From: Bacteroidales bacterium
GTDB lineage: Bacteria; Bacteroidota; Bacteroidia; Bacteroidales; UBA7960
Direction of reading: 5' to 3'
Length of the DNA: 7,437 nt
Assembly (NCBI GenBank): GCA_007132865.1
Contig: SLNU01000363.1
Coordinates: 1-7,437 of the forward strand
Positions 1-7,082 of the stretch are shown one piece after another (within the stretch, counting starts at the first letter, position 1; every line of letters begins with the position of its first letter). The notes below the pieces were generated by a model. That model was not told the DNA's origin. It searched no databases and was given only the letters and a program-made list of their open reading frames with translations. The translations under genes were made by a program, and so were the position numbers.

Positions 1-1677
1 GAAGTCAAAGTATGCAGGTTCAATGGACAGGGAAGGAAAGGCTATCAGCTTCACATCGTCTATGTGCCAGCCCATTGTTTCTCCGTTCCCTGTTCCCCCG
101 TCAGCCATTTCCACCTCCCAGGCCAGGCGCATGATTCCTTCATCCGCCCCTTGCCCGCTGGAGGCAATCGTAATGTTTACCAGCTCTGATCCGTCAATGT
201 CCCGGGCTTCAGATTCCCACAACAGAACAGACTGGTCATTCACAATACGCATTAGCCTGAGGGCGTGCATCCCATTTGCACCAGCACCTGAGACGGCATG
301 CCGGAACGACAATCCAAGACTGTCCAGATTGCCAAGCGCTATCATCGGACCAAGTAGGCGGTAATCCCCTGAGGTGTTGGAAACTCCGGTGAATGTCATT
401 TCCGGCGAAGTTCCCCCCGCGAGGTCCGTTTCTGCAACAGCCCAATGATCCGGGTCCCCTTCCCATCCCTGCGGAAGGTGCCCTGGCGAAATCCCTGTGA
501 AAGACTCTTCCCAGGGGAACAGCCTGACCGTCGCGTCAAAACCTTCCCCGCTGACCGGCACTTCCACGTCACCGACAATCAACACGGCTTCGTGCAATCC
601 GGTTATGAATGGGGCAAATGAGAGTCCGATTTGAATGCTTTCGGAAGGCTGTAAAAGGATCTCATCCGGGACCTGCCCAATGACAAATGCGTCTGCATCC
701 GACAATATGCGGAATGTGGCAAAGACCCCGAAATGGTCAGACCCCCAGATCCCGCCTTCACCGGGGGTATCGAGAACCACCTCGGCTGATATGGGGTCGA
801 GCAGTTCACTGCGGGCCTTCCCGAAAAAGATATAGTCTATCCTTCGCTGCTGGTGCCCGAGGTGATGGTTAAGGGTGCCATGTGCAGGCTCGAGGTGGTT
901 GGCGTGGAATAGCGGGTACACGTCATAAAATCTTTCATACACCAGCTCCATCTCCTCCCAGTCGGGGTTCGCATTGAAGTCCCCGGTCAAAAACACGAAG
1001 CCTCCGCTTTGCGTAGCATCGATAAAATCGAATAGGTCAAGCATCTGTTCTTCCCTGATGTGGACATTGACAGCCGCATTGTGCAGGTGGGTGTTGTAAA
1101 AATCCACGGGATTGCCGTCTATATTTATCCGCGCATGGACGGCGGTCCGGTAATCATTCAGCGGCTTCAGCGCCCGCCAGTGGGATGCTTCGATGGGATA
1201 CCTGGATACGATGGCGTTGCCAAAGCGGGTTCCGGAAGACTCCGCGTCGCGGGAGGAAAAATAATAGTAATAGCCCAGGGAGTCGGCCAGGGATTTGGCT
1301 TGGTTCTCAAGTTGCGGACGTTGAATGACTTCCTGCAGTCCAATGATGTCAGGATCCAGTTCCCGGATCTCAGCCAGCATATGCCTGAATCTGGCGGACC
1401 AGTTCTGGCTGTCAAACCAAAGGTTGTAGGTAAGCACCGACAGGCTGGTGCTTTGGGCGTCTTTTGAGGCCAAGTGGATATCACCAGGCAACAGGGAGAT
1501 CTCCGTGTTTCCCTCATTAATGATCGTGAAGGCTTTTTCAGCAGATGAGGTATGGATCTGTACGGGCGGGAAGGTATGGGAAGCCGGTTCAACGACAAGT
1601 TGTGCGGAAGAAAATAGTGGGCTGACCACAGCAAGTAATAACAGACTGGTTCTTAATGTTCGGTAGTGGTGGTCCAT
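1..1677 (-). CDS. Secreted endonuclease/exonuclease/phosphatase (EEP) family protein with choice-of-anchor D and J type domains, 3' end beyond the window
   Basis: The reading frame is open from the ATG at 1677 to base 1 (559 codons, no stop), so the C-terminus is missing. Residues 1-25 form a signal peptide (LLLLAVV core, likely cleavage SSA|Q), which supports this start. Residues about 78-324 are an EEP metal-dependent phosphoesterase domain with every expected motif: YNLW (N85), LQEV (E116), NTHLH (H197), GDFNANP (D233, N235), RIDYIF (D281) and SDH (D314, H315). The substrate (DNA, phospholipid or another phosphodiester) cannot be told from these. Residues 27-70 and 328-380 resemble the two halves of one choice-of-anchor D/ASH Ig-like domain surrounding the enzyme. 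Residues about 385-547 resemble a choice-of-anchor J/cleaved-adhesin jelly roll, ending in W-HIDDVKL. The last residues (LSIEPAYFDF) look like the start of another ASH repeat. A type IX secretion sorting tail beyond the edge is plausible but unseen. The start overlaps the upstream hydrolase gene by 25 bases, suggesting translational coupling. Confidence 0.9.
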   Translation of the reverse strand, partial: MDHHYRTLRTSLLLLAVVSPLFSSAQLVVEPASHTFPPVQIHTSSAEKAFTIINEGNTEISLLPGDIHLASKDAQSTSLSVLTYNLWFDSQNWSARFRHMLAEIRELDPDIIGLQEVIQRPQLENQAKSLADSLGYYYYFSSRDAESSGTRFGNAIVSRYPIEASHWRALKPLNDYRTAVHARINIDGNPVDFYNTHLHNAAVNVHIREEQMLDLFDFIDATQSGGFVFLTGDFNANPDWEEMELVYERFYDVYPLFHANHLEPAHGTLNHHLGHQQRRIDYIFFGKARSELLDPISAEVVLDTPGEGGIWGSDHFGVFATFRILSDADAFVIGQVPDEILLQPSESIQIGLSFAPFITGLHEAVLIVGDVEVPVSGEGFDATVRLFPWEESFTGISPGHLPQGWEGDPDHWAVAETDLAGGTSPEMTFTGVSNTSGDYRLLGPMIALGNLDSLGLSFRHAVSGAGANGMHALRLMRIVNDQSVLLWESEARDIDGSELVNITIASSGQGADEGIMRLAWEVEMADGGTGNGETMGWHIDDVKLIAFPSLSIEPAYFDF

Positions 1678-3077
1678 GGTATTTGATTTGTTGATATTCC
1701 GGTTTCATGTTTTTCATCCGAATAATAAAACCCCAGCCTTTGCAGTCCGACTCCAACCTCTTCATTCTTCATGAAAACCTCCCAGAGGAGCCCGCTGCGG
1801 TAATTCTCAATCATCACCACGATTGGTCCCTGGTCAATCGCAAGGTAGCTGCTGGCAAACCAATTGTGCTCAAAGTTCAGGGCGTCCCTGAACCCGTAGT
1901 CGCCCCAGAGATCGTCATGGAGGTAATAATAAAAGGTGTGCAGGGCCCGGATGCTTTCTTCAGGCGTATAAGGCATGGAAGAAAGCGCGGCAGTGGGGGT
2001 GATGGTCCCGTTGTCGCGGTCAAAGGGTGCATGCGCCTGGTATCCGACTTCGGGGTCGTCGCTGGCCGTGAGGCCCCAGAGTGAGTCGCTGTAGTGGCAA
2101 TAGTCGTTGGGGTTGGCAATGGCGTAGCGGTGGTTGATCAGTGTATGGTTGCGGTTCTGCTCCCAATAGTCTGCATATTGATCCATGAGTCCGCGTGGGT
2201 CAAGCCCCAGAAAAGAATAATGTGCAAAGAAAAGGGGCCCCCCATAATCAGGTCCCAGGGGGAGCTGGAGATCATAAAAGAAACGGCCGTTCCGCATATT
2301 GCCATTTCTTGCCCAGCCCTGGTGGTAGACTACCGGATCAATCGGGTAGGTTGGGCTTGCGGCAGCAAGCACGTAAACAATCATCGCTTCATGCCAGCCC
2401 CGTATGGCCATATTCATCGCAAATCCATGGTTGGCAGACCAATGCCAGTAGAGTACATCTTGCCCCCTCGTGTACCATGTCCAGTCCACCCCATGCCAGA
2501 GTTCATCGACAAGCCCACGCAAAGAGGTCTCCACCGGATGGTCCCGGTCAAAATATTCCCTGGCCGCAATCAGGCCCTGTACCAGAAATGCGGTTTCTAC
2601 AAGGTCTCCGCCGTCGTCCAGCGCACTGAATTGCAATGCGCTGCCGTTGCGGCCATCGATCCAGTGCGACCATGCCCCGTGAAAACGGTCCGCATCGCGC
2701 AAAAATTCAGCAATTTTGATCACCCGCTGCAGGACCTCCTCCCTTTCAAGCCAGCCCCTTTCCACACCTGCGATCATGGCCATGATGCCAAAACCCGTGC
2801 CCCCTGTTGTGACGAGGTGACCGGATGTGTTCCGCTCCCTGGCCATCCCGGAGTTTGGCTCGGCAAAATCCCAAAAATACCGAAGCGTTTGTCGCTGTAC
2901 TTTGTCCAGCAATTCTTCCAGCGGCAAATCCTGCGGTATGACCCTGGTAAGGGGCGGACACCTGTCGACGGGTCCCCCGTTGCCAGGCGGTGGCTCCAGT
3001 GGCTCCTTGCAGGCGGTTGGCAGGGAAAGCAAGGCGGCAGCCAGAAGAAGGAATAAAAAGTGCTTTTGAGCAAACAT
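1653..3077 (-). CDS. Lipoprotein glycoside hydrolase, GH144/PF10091 'glucoamylase family' (probable endo-beta-1,2-glucanase type)
   Basis: This 474-residue protein starts with a lipoprotein signal peptide (LLLAAALLSLPTAC, probable lipidated C23) and a Pro/Gly-rich linker, so it should sit on the outer membrane or cell surface. The rest is one (alpha/alpha)6-barrel of the PF10091 family. Diagnostic stretches include QTLRYFWDFAEP (63-74), TTGGTGFGIMAM, FHGAWSHWIDG, LDDGGDLVETAFLVQGL (153-169), NHGFAMNMAIRGWHEAM and YVLAAASPTYPI. Acidic residues D154, D158, E161 and E230 have the same spacing as the four residues I recall as essential in the Chitinophaga pinensis beta-1,2-glucanase (D135, D139, E142, E211), a constant offset of 19. 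This favours GH144 activity on beta-1,2-glucan, but PF10091 has other branches and the substrate is inferred. It is full length for the family. The gene follows a regulator gene by 203 bases, and its 3' end overlaps the secreted EEP gene. Confidence 0.88.
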   Translation of the reverse strand: MFAQKHFLFLLLAAALLSLPTACKEPLEPPPGNGGPVDRCPPLTRVIPQDLPLEELLDKVQRQTLRYFWDFAEPNSGMARERNTSGHLVTTGGTGFGIMAMIAGVERGWLEREEVLQRVIKIAEFLRDADRFHGAWSHWIDGRNGSALQFSALDDGGDLVETAFLVQGLIAAREYFDRDHPVETSLRGLVDELWHGVDWTWYTRGQDVLYWHWSANHGFAMNMAIRGWHEAMIVYVLAAASPTYPIDPVVYHQGWARNGNMRNGRFFYDLQLPLGPDYGGPLFFAHYSFLGLDPRGLMDQYADYWEQNRNHTLINHRYAIANPNDYCHYSDSLWGLTASDDPEVGYQAHAPFDRDNGTITPTAALSSMPYTPEESIRALHTFYYYLHDDLWGDYGFRDALNFEHNWFASSYLAIDQGPIVVMIENYRSGLLWEVFMKNEEVGVGLQRLGFYYSDEKHETGISTNQIPWTTTTEH

Positions 3078-3141
3078 ATGGCATTTTGTAATTAAGCGCG
3101 GAGCCCTGAATAGTATGGTGTGGGCCCACTGACCACTAAAT

Positions 3142-3172
3142 GCAATTTACGACAATTGAAAATTATAACCAA
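3142..3172 (-). promoter_or_regulatory. Weak candidate Bacteroidota-type promoter for the hydrolase gene
   Basis: On the minus strand a TTG (3172-3170) is followed after 20 bases by TAAATTGC (3149-3142). The Bacteroidota primary sigma consensus is TTTG, then about 17-23 bases, then TAnnTTTG. The spacing fits, but the -7 element lacks one T of the TTTG. A start site here would leave a 5' leader of roughly 60 bases before the ATG at 3077. An alternative partial -7 element, TAATTTTC, lies slightly upstream but lacks a well-placed TTG. Treat this as a guess. Confidence 0.2.
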
Positions 3173-3181
3173 TACTGAGGC

Positions 3182-3191
3182 GTGATATCAC
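3182..3191. promoter_or_regulatory. Perfect 10-base palindrome, candidate operator
   Basis: GTGATATCAC reads the same on both strands. It lies 105 bases upstream of the hydrolase start and about 90 bases after the regulator stop codon, just upstream of the weak promoter candidate. GerE/LuxR-type domains bind as dimers to short dyads, so this is a plausible binding site for the regulator encoded just upstream. Only its symmetry and place support this. Confidence 0.3.
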
Positions 3192-3209
3192 TTTCTCAAG
3201 CTAGGGAGT

Positions 3210-3259
3210 CCGACAGAAATTACCTCAGCATTGCCACTACATCTTGATGTAAGTGTCGG
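3210..3259 (-). repeat. Nested inverted repeats (possible RNA hairpin or operator)
   Basis: An outer pair CCGACA (3210-3215) and TGTCGG (3254-3259) encloses an inner dyad TACATC-TT-GATGTA (3238-3251). The inner dyad extends by three more pairs (CAC at 3235-3237, GTG at 3253-3255) if one A is bulged. It begins about 22 bases after the regulator stop codon. No T run follows on the minus strand, so it is not a standard intrinsic terminator. It could stabilise the 3' end of the regulator message or act as an operator. Confidence 0.35.
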
Positions 3260-3280
3260 TAATACAGGTACGTAAACTTA

Positions 3281-6166
3281 TTAAAATGTCATTTCTTCCC
3301 AATCGAGGCTGATCAGGAATTCGGTAAGGTTTTGCTTCTTTCCCAGCCTCAGTTTTTTCCTTAGCCGGTGGCGGCTGGTCTCCACACTTCGGGCCGAAAT
3401 ATTGAGCAACTGCGCAATTTCTTTGGTGTTGAAATTCATCCTAAGGTAGGAGCAGAGGCGCAAGTCATTGGGGGTAAGTTCCGGATAATTTTCCTTGAGG
3501 AATTTGAAAAATCCCTGCTGGGACAGCTTCAGGTTGTGCATTGCCTTTTCCCAGTCTGCATTGCTGGCTCCCAGCCCACGGTTCAGGATCTTTTCCATAT
3601 TGTTTAATGACTTGACAGGGAATCGGGTGTTTTGATCCCTGGTGGCATCGATCTGTTCTTGCAGGTCAACAAGGATCCCGTCCTTCATCATCAGATGCCG
3701 CATGGTCATCATCAGTTCAAAGCTCTTGTAATCCAGTTCGTTCAGCAGCGTGCTTTGCCTGGTTTCCAATTCGGCCAACTCTTTTTGCCTTTTAATCTCG
3801 AATCTGAAAAAAAGGATCAGTCCCCAAACGCCTGCCCCCAGGGCAAGGAAATAAGCAATGATTGCCAGCCTGGTCCGGTACCATGGTTTGTTTACCGTGA
3901 ATTGCATTTGTATGCTGTGACCGGATACTGAACGGACCTCCACTACGTGGGCGCCGTGTTTTAAATTCATGAAGGTAAAATGGTCCGATGACGAGGCATG
4001 CCATGCGGGACCCAATGCCCTTATCCGATATTCAAATTCCTTGTCTGTCCGGTCAAAATTCGACGGGTCGGAATAATGGACACGCATATTGTTGAACCTC
4101 CAGGGTATGCGGATCTTTTCCTGCCCTCCCGCAAATATGTCCTGCCCTCCAGTAAATAGTATGGTGTCGCGCTCACTAAAAAATACCAGCTTTTCAAATT
4201 GCAGTCTGGATACCTCCTCCATGGAAGCACCGAGCCGCATATTGTAGGCATCAAAGCTTTTCGGGTTTGGGATCAGGATGGTGTTTTCATCCAGGGCGGC
4301 CAGTTGTATGTTGCGCTGGGGGAAAAAGGTCTGTTCATATGGAACCTCAAGCCTTTTTGTGGCCGAAAAATCCATCTCGATTTCAAACAAAGCGATCCTG
4401 TCTCTCGTGATGAACCAGTAAAGGTTGTTTTTGTAATGCAGAATCTGGTCAGCTGCCTTATACGCACCCAGTTGTCCGGCAAGAATGTCGAACCTGCTGA
4501 TCTCGTTCCTCACAAAATCAAATGTATAAATATCCTCCGAGGTGGAAAAAACCACCCTGTTGTTGATTTTGAAAGTCTTAATATTATAGGTCCGTCCGCC
4601 GAGGTCCGGGAAGTGCCGGACCTGCCGGACGGATTGAAGGTCCTCTTCCAGTTCAATCTGGTAAATGCCTTTTTGATGGTGGGAGGCCCAGACATATCCC
4701 AGATAATCCGTTTCAAGGTACCTTGTCGGTTCAGAGAATCCCGAGACCTTGTTGCGGAACGCCCATTGGCCGGCCGGATCCTTTTCCAGCACAATCAGGC
4801 CCGTATAGGTCCCGCCGATGAGGAAATCTCTTTTACGGGTGTACACCCATCCGCCGGTAACAAAAGATATCGGGTGCATCCTTCCATCCCTTACCTGAAA
4901 CGTTCCCTCATTGTGTCCGCAAATGATGTGACCGTCTGCCTTTTCAAGGGTCCATACTTGCCCGTTGCTGTCCGGGATAAACCTAAGGTTGCGGAACAAA
5001 AATGTCTGGCCCCTTTGCACGATGTCTGCCTGGAACAATCCGTGGTTGGTTCCGATATAGACCTGGTCCCCATCCGGAAGAATGGCATAAATGGTTCCCA
5101 TGCTCCCGTGACTGGCCCTGTAATGGGTGAACGGGGATTTGGGGTTGATATAGTTCACCCCCACATCCAATCCGACCCATAATCCCCGGTCTGCATCCGT
5201 CATCAGGGAGAGCACCGTGTTGTTGTTCAGTCCGGTTTCCGTATGGTATTCCCGCTGAATATTCCCTTCCCGGTCTGTGAGGATCAGTCCGCCAAGTATG
5301 CTGCCAAACGCATAGGTGGAGTCATCAATCTGCCTGGCGGCATTGCAGGTGAACTCCTTCAGAAATCCAGAAGCTTGCGAATCAAAATAGGAAAACCCCT
5401 GACCATCATAAAGGAAAAGTCCGTTTTGCTGGGTGGCGATCAACCAGGTTTCCTCGCCGTATGGGACAAAGGCGTGGACTTTCTTGTCTGAGAAGAACTC
5501 GCCTCCCTCCACCGGGGTAAACGCTCCATCTGCAAACCAAAAAAGACCATTTTCAAGGATCTGAACGATAAACCGATCCCCCAGCTGATGCATGAACAAC
5601 ATGGTCCATGGTGCGGTAATCTTTTCAATGCCATGAAAGTCATATATATAAACAGAGGTAAAGGTTTGAAAATAAACCTTGTCATCATGGAAATAAATTC
5701 TCCAGACCTCGTCGTTTTTTCTGACCTCCGTCAGTCCGTTCAGGCTAGTGTAAACCAAGCCATGGCCCTCGTTGTGCTGCCAGTAGCCCAAGGCTTCAAA
5801 TGCCCCGGTAAAGATCAGTCCGCCCGGGTGGACCTTTACGGAACGAAGCGGAAGGTTCTCCTCCAGTGTATGCTTTTCCCAGGCGATGCCATTATAAACC
5901 AGCAGTCCTTTGGAACTGGCAAAATACATCTTATGGTTATCGGGATCCTGGGAAATGTCCCAGCACTGGTGTTGCAGGTCAAACTGGCTGACATGATAAG
6001 GGTAGATCCCCGCAGGTCCGCTGTCGCGGCTGGGTGCCGAGGCTGTGCCCTGTCCGCAAAGGAACATGATCAGAATCAGTACCCAGACCACTGGTCTGTT
6101 TATATATCCGGCGACAACTGCACCCTCTGACCGGGAACTTATGTCGTTTATTCGTATTTGGATCAT
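3281..6166 (-). CDS. Transmembrane one-component regulator: periplasmic beta-propeller, Y_Y_Y domain, coiled coil, LuxR/GerE HTH
   Basis: This is a 961-residue membrane-bound transcription regulator. After a charged 24-residue start comes a hydrophobic signal segment (about 25-39, PVVWVLILIMF). Residues about 55-690 form a long beta-propeller with two-component-regulator-propeller (Reg_prop) type strands, for example MYFASSKGLLVYNG (80-93), GLWVGLDVGVNYI (328-340) and VYIGTNHGLF (369-378). A Y_Y_Y (triple tyrosine) domain follows at about 692-760 (FEYRIRALGPAW, then HGAHVVEVRS). A transmembrane helix lies at 767-787, a Glu/Lys/Gln-rich coiled coil at about 788-845, and a GerE-type helix-turn-helix at about 894-945 (LTPNDLRLCSYL, then KEIAQLLNISARSVETSRHR). 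No histidine kinase or receiver is present, so a periplasmic ligand probably controls DNA binding directly across the membrane. The gene starts 34 bases after the kinase gene and precedes the hydrolase/EEP pair, its likely targets. Confidence 0.92.
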   Translation of the reverse strand: MIQIRINDISSRSEGAVVAGYINRPVVWVLILIMFLCGQGTASAPSRDSGPAGIYPYHVSQFDLQHQCWDISQDPDNHKMYFASSKGLLVYNGIAWEKHTLEENLPLRSVKVHPGGLIFTGAFEALGYWQHNEGHGLVYTSLNGLTEVRKNDEVWRIYFHDDKVYFQTFTSVYIYDFHGIEKITAPWTMLFMHQLGDRFIVQILENGLFWFADGAFTPVEGGEFFSDKKVHAFVPYGEETWLIATQQNGLFLYDGQGFSYFDSQASGFLKEFTCNAARQIDDSTYAFGSILGGLILTDREGNIQREYHTETGLNNNTVLSLMTDADRGLWVGLDVGVNYINPKSPFTHYRASHGSMGTIYAILPDGDQVYIGTNHGLFQADIVQRGQTFLFRNLRFIPDSNGQVWTLEKADGHIICGHNEGTFQVRDGRMHPISFVTGGWVYTRKRDFLIGGTYTGLIVLEKDPAGQWAFRNKVSGFSEPTRYLETDYLGYVWASHHQKGIYQIELEEDLQSVRQVRHFPDLGGRTYNIKTFKINNRVVFSTSEDIYTFDFVRNEISRFDILAGQLGAYKAADQILHYKNNLYWFITRDRIALFEIEMDFSATKRLEVPYEQTFFPQRNIQLAALDENTILIPNPKSFDAYNMRLGASMEEVSRLQFEKLVFFSERDTILFTGGQDIFAGGQEKIRIPWRFNNMRVHYSDPSNFDRTDKEFEYRIRALGPAWHASSSDHFTFMNLKHGAHVVEVRSVSGHSIQMQFTVNKPWYRTRLAIIAYFLALGAGVWGLILFFRFEIKRQKELAELETRQSTLLNELDYKSFELMMTMRHLMMKDGILVDLQEQIDATRDQNTRFPVKSLNNMEKILNRGLGASNADWEKAMHNLKLSQQGFFKFLKENYPELTPNDLRLCSYLRMNFNTKEIAQLLNISARSVETSRHRLRKKLRLGKKQNLTEFLISLDWEEMTF
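4119..4160 (-). repeat. Two-copy 21-base tandem repeat inside the regulator gene
   Basis: Bases 4119-4139 and 4140-4160 match at 17 of 21 positions, with the first 11 (TCCTGCCCTCC on the plus strand) identical. In the regulator they encode FTGGQDI-FAGGQEK (residues 671-684), just before the Y_Y_Y domain. The repeat keeps frame and probably arose as a small in-frame duplication in the linker between the last propeller strands and the Y_Y_Y domain. Confidence 0.6.
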
Positions 6167-6200
6167 TCCGGGCCGTCTTTCACTGCCCTAAAGGTAAAAA

Positions 6201-7082
6201 TTAATCTTCCCCTTTCAACTTGCGCACGTATTTGCTGAGGTTTTCACGGACGGCTTCATCCAAGTCCGGCTCCCGGATATCGGTATATTTCTCCATTTCT
6301 TCCAAAAGCACCTTGGCCACAATGTACCTGGCGGTTTGCTTGTTGTCGGCGGGTACGATAAACCAGGGAGCAAATGGGGTGGAGGTCCGTTTGATGGCTT
6401 CCTCATAATGCGTCTGGTATTGGTCCCACAACGCCCTTTCGGCAATGTCGCTGGGGGTGAACTTCCAGTTGTGCTTTTCCTTTTCCAGGCGCCTGAGCAG
6501 TCGGCGTCTCTGCTCATCCTTGCTAAGGTGCAGAAAGAACTTGAAAAGAATGATGCCGTTCTCGGTGATATGTTTTTCAAAATTGATAATCTGCTGGTAC
6601 CGTTTTTCCCATAGGTCTTCAGGCACCTCTTCCACGCTTTCCACGCCTGGCATGTTCTCGTTTAATAAAAAATGCGGGTTGACACGGGTTACCAGAACGT
6701 TCTCATAATGACTCCTGTTGAACACGGCGAACTTGCCCTTTTCCGGCAGGGCGATATAGTGTCGCCAAAGGTAGTCATGCTGCAGCTCCTTGGAGTGGGG
6801 GGTTTTAAAGCTGTGCACAATGACCCCGCGTGGGTTGAATGATCTGAAAACCTCTCTAACCAGGCTGTCTTTTCCGCTGGTGTCCATGCCTTGCAGGCAG
6901 ATCAGCACCCCGTAGCGGCTGTGGGCATACATCCGGTCCTGTATCTTGGCAAGCTTTTTTCCAAGCTTTTTAAGTGCCTTTTCCTTTTCTTTTTTTGTGG
7001 CGTCGATGCCAAGATCCGTCGGCATCTCCGAGAGGCTGGCCTGGATCTCGACGTTGAAATCTCCGGGCTTGATTGTTTTCAT
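6201..7082 (-). CDS. ppk2: PPK2-family polyphosphate kinase / polyphosphate:nucleotide phosphotransferase, class III-like
   Basis: This cytoplasmic enzyme transfers phosphate between polyphosphate and nucleotides. The 293-residue chain has the PPK2 P-loop fold: Walker A GMDTSGKD (65-72; D67, K71), Walker B region FNRSHYENVLVTRV (121-134), an Arg/Lys-rich lid (about 192-207, RRRLLRRLEKEKHNWKF) and the C-terminal helices. From memory, class I enzymes have FDRSWYN here, while class III enzymes such as the Cytophaga hutchinsonii protein have FNRSHYE. E127 therefore points to class III, which can phosphorylate AMP as well as ADP. I chose the ATG at 7082 (MKTIKPGDF) because it matches the usual N-terminus of the family. 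An in-frame ATG at 7121 would add 13 residues (MYDLTQCCKYNQI) that look unlike the family. It lies 34 bases before the regulator gene on the same strand, so the two may share a transcript, and it diverges from the peptidase gene. Confidence 0.93.
   Translation of the reverse strand: MKTIKPGDFNVEIQASLSEMPTDLGIDATKKEKEKALKKLGKKLAKIQDRMYAHSRYGVLICLQGMDTSGKDSLVREVFRSFNPRGVIVHSFKTPHSKELQHDYLWRHYIALPEKGKFAVFNRSHYENVLVTRVNPHFLLNENMPGVESVEEVPEDLWEKRYQQIINFEKHITENGIILFKFFLHLSKDEQRRRLLRRLEKEKHNWKFTPSDIAERALWDQYQTHYEEAIKRTSTPFAPWFIVPADNKQTARYIVAKVLLEEMEKYTDIREPDLDEAVRENLSKYVRKLKGED

Larger units (their letters stand above)
3078..3280 (-). promoter_or_regulatory. Dyad-rich intergenic leader between regulator and hydrolase genes
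   Basis: This 203-base gap is the only sizeable non-coding stretch between the co-oriented genes, so any promoter or operator for the hydrolase/EEP pair should lie here. It is A/T-richer than the flanking genes. It contains a perfect 10-base palindrome (3182-3191), a 6-base dyad TACATC-TT-GATGTA (3238-3251), a 6-base outer inverted repeat CCGACA/TGTCGG (3210-3215, 3254-3259) and a CTGAGG/CCTCAG pair (3175-3180, 3223-3228). I found no open reading frame of note in it and no hairpin followed by a T run. The regulatory role is inferred from position and symmetry. Confidence 0.5.

Noticed and set aside
1167..1634. A 155-codon minus-strand frame within the EEP gene
   Set aside because: It is a shifted frame of the EEP gene. 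The EEP frame is open without a break from 1677 to 1 and contains all catalytic motifs, so there is no frameshift to explain.
2094..3056. A 320-codon open frame on the plus strand opposite the hydrolase gene
   Set aside because: It is fully antisense to a well-recognised gene, its product is rich in Pro, Cys and His with no signal peptide or domain pattern, and it is explained by the codon use of the real gene.
3235..3255. Intrinsic terminator after the regulator gene
   Set aside because: The dyad has short, A/T-containing arms and no run of T follows on the minus strand, so it is kept only as an inverted repeat.
4199..5182. A 327-codon open frame on the plus strand opposite the regulator gene
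   Set aside because: It is antisense to the propeller region, has no recognisable motifs, and mirrors the codon pattern of the regulator. No promoter or ribosome site supports it.
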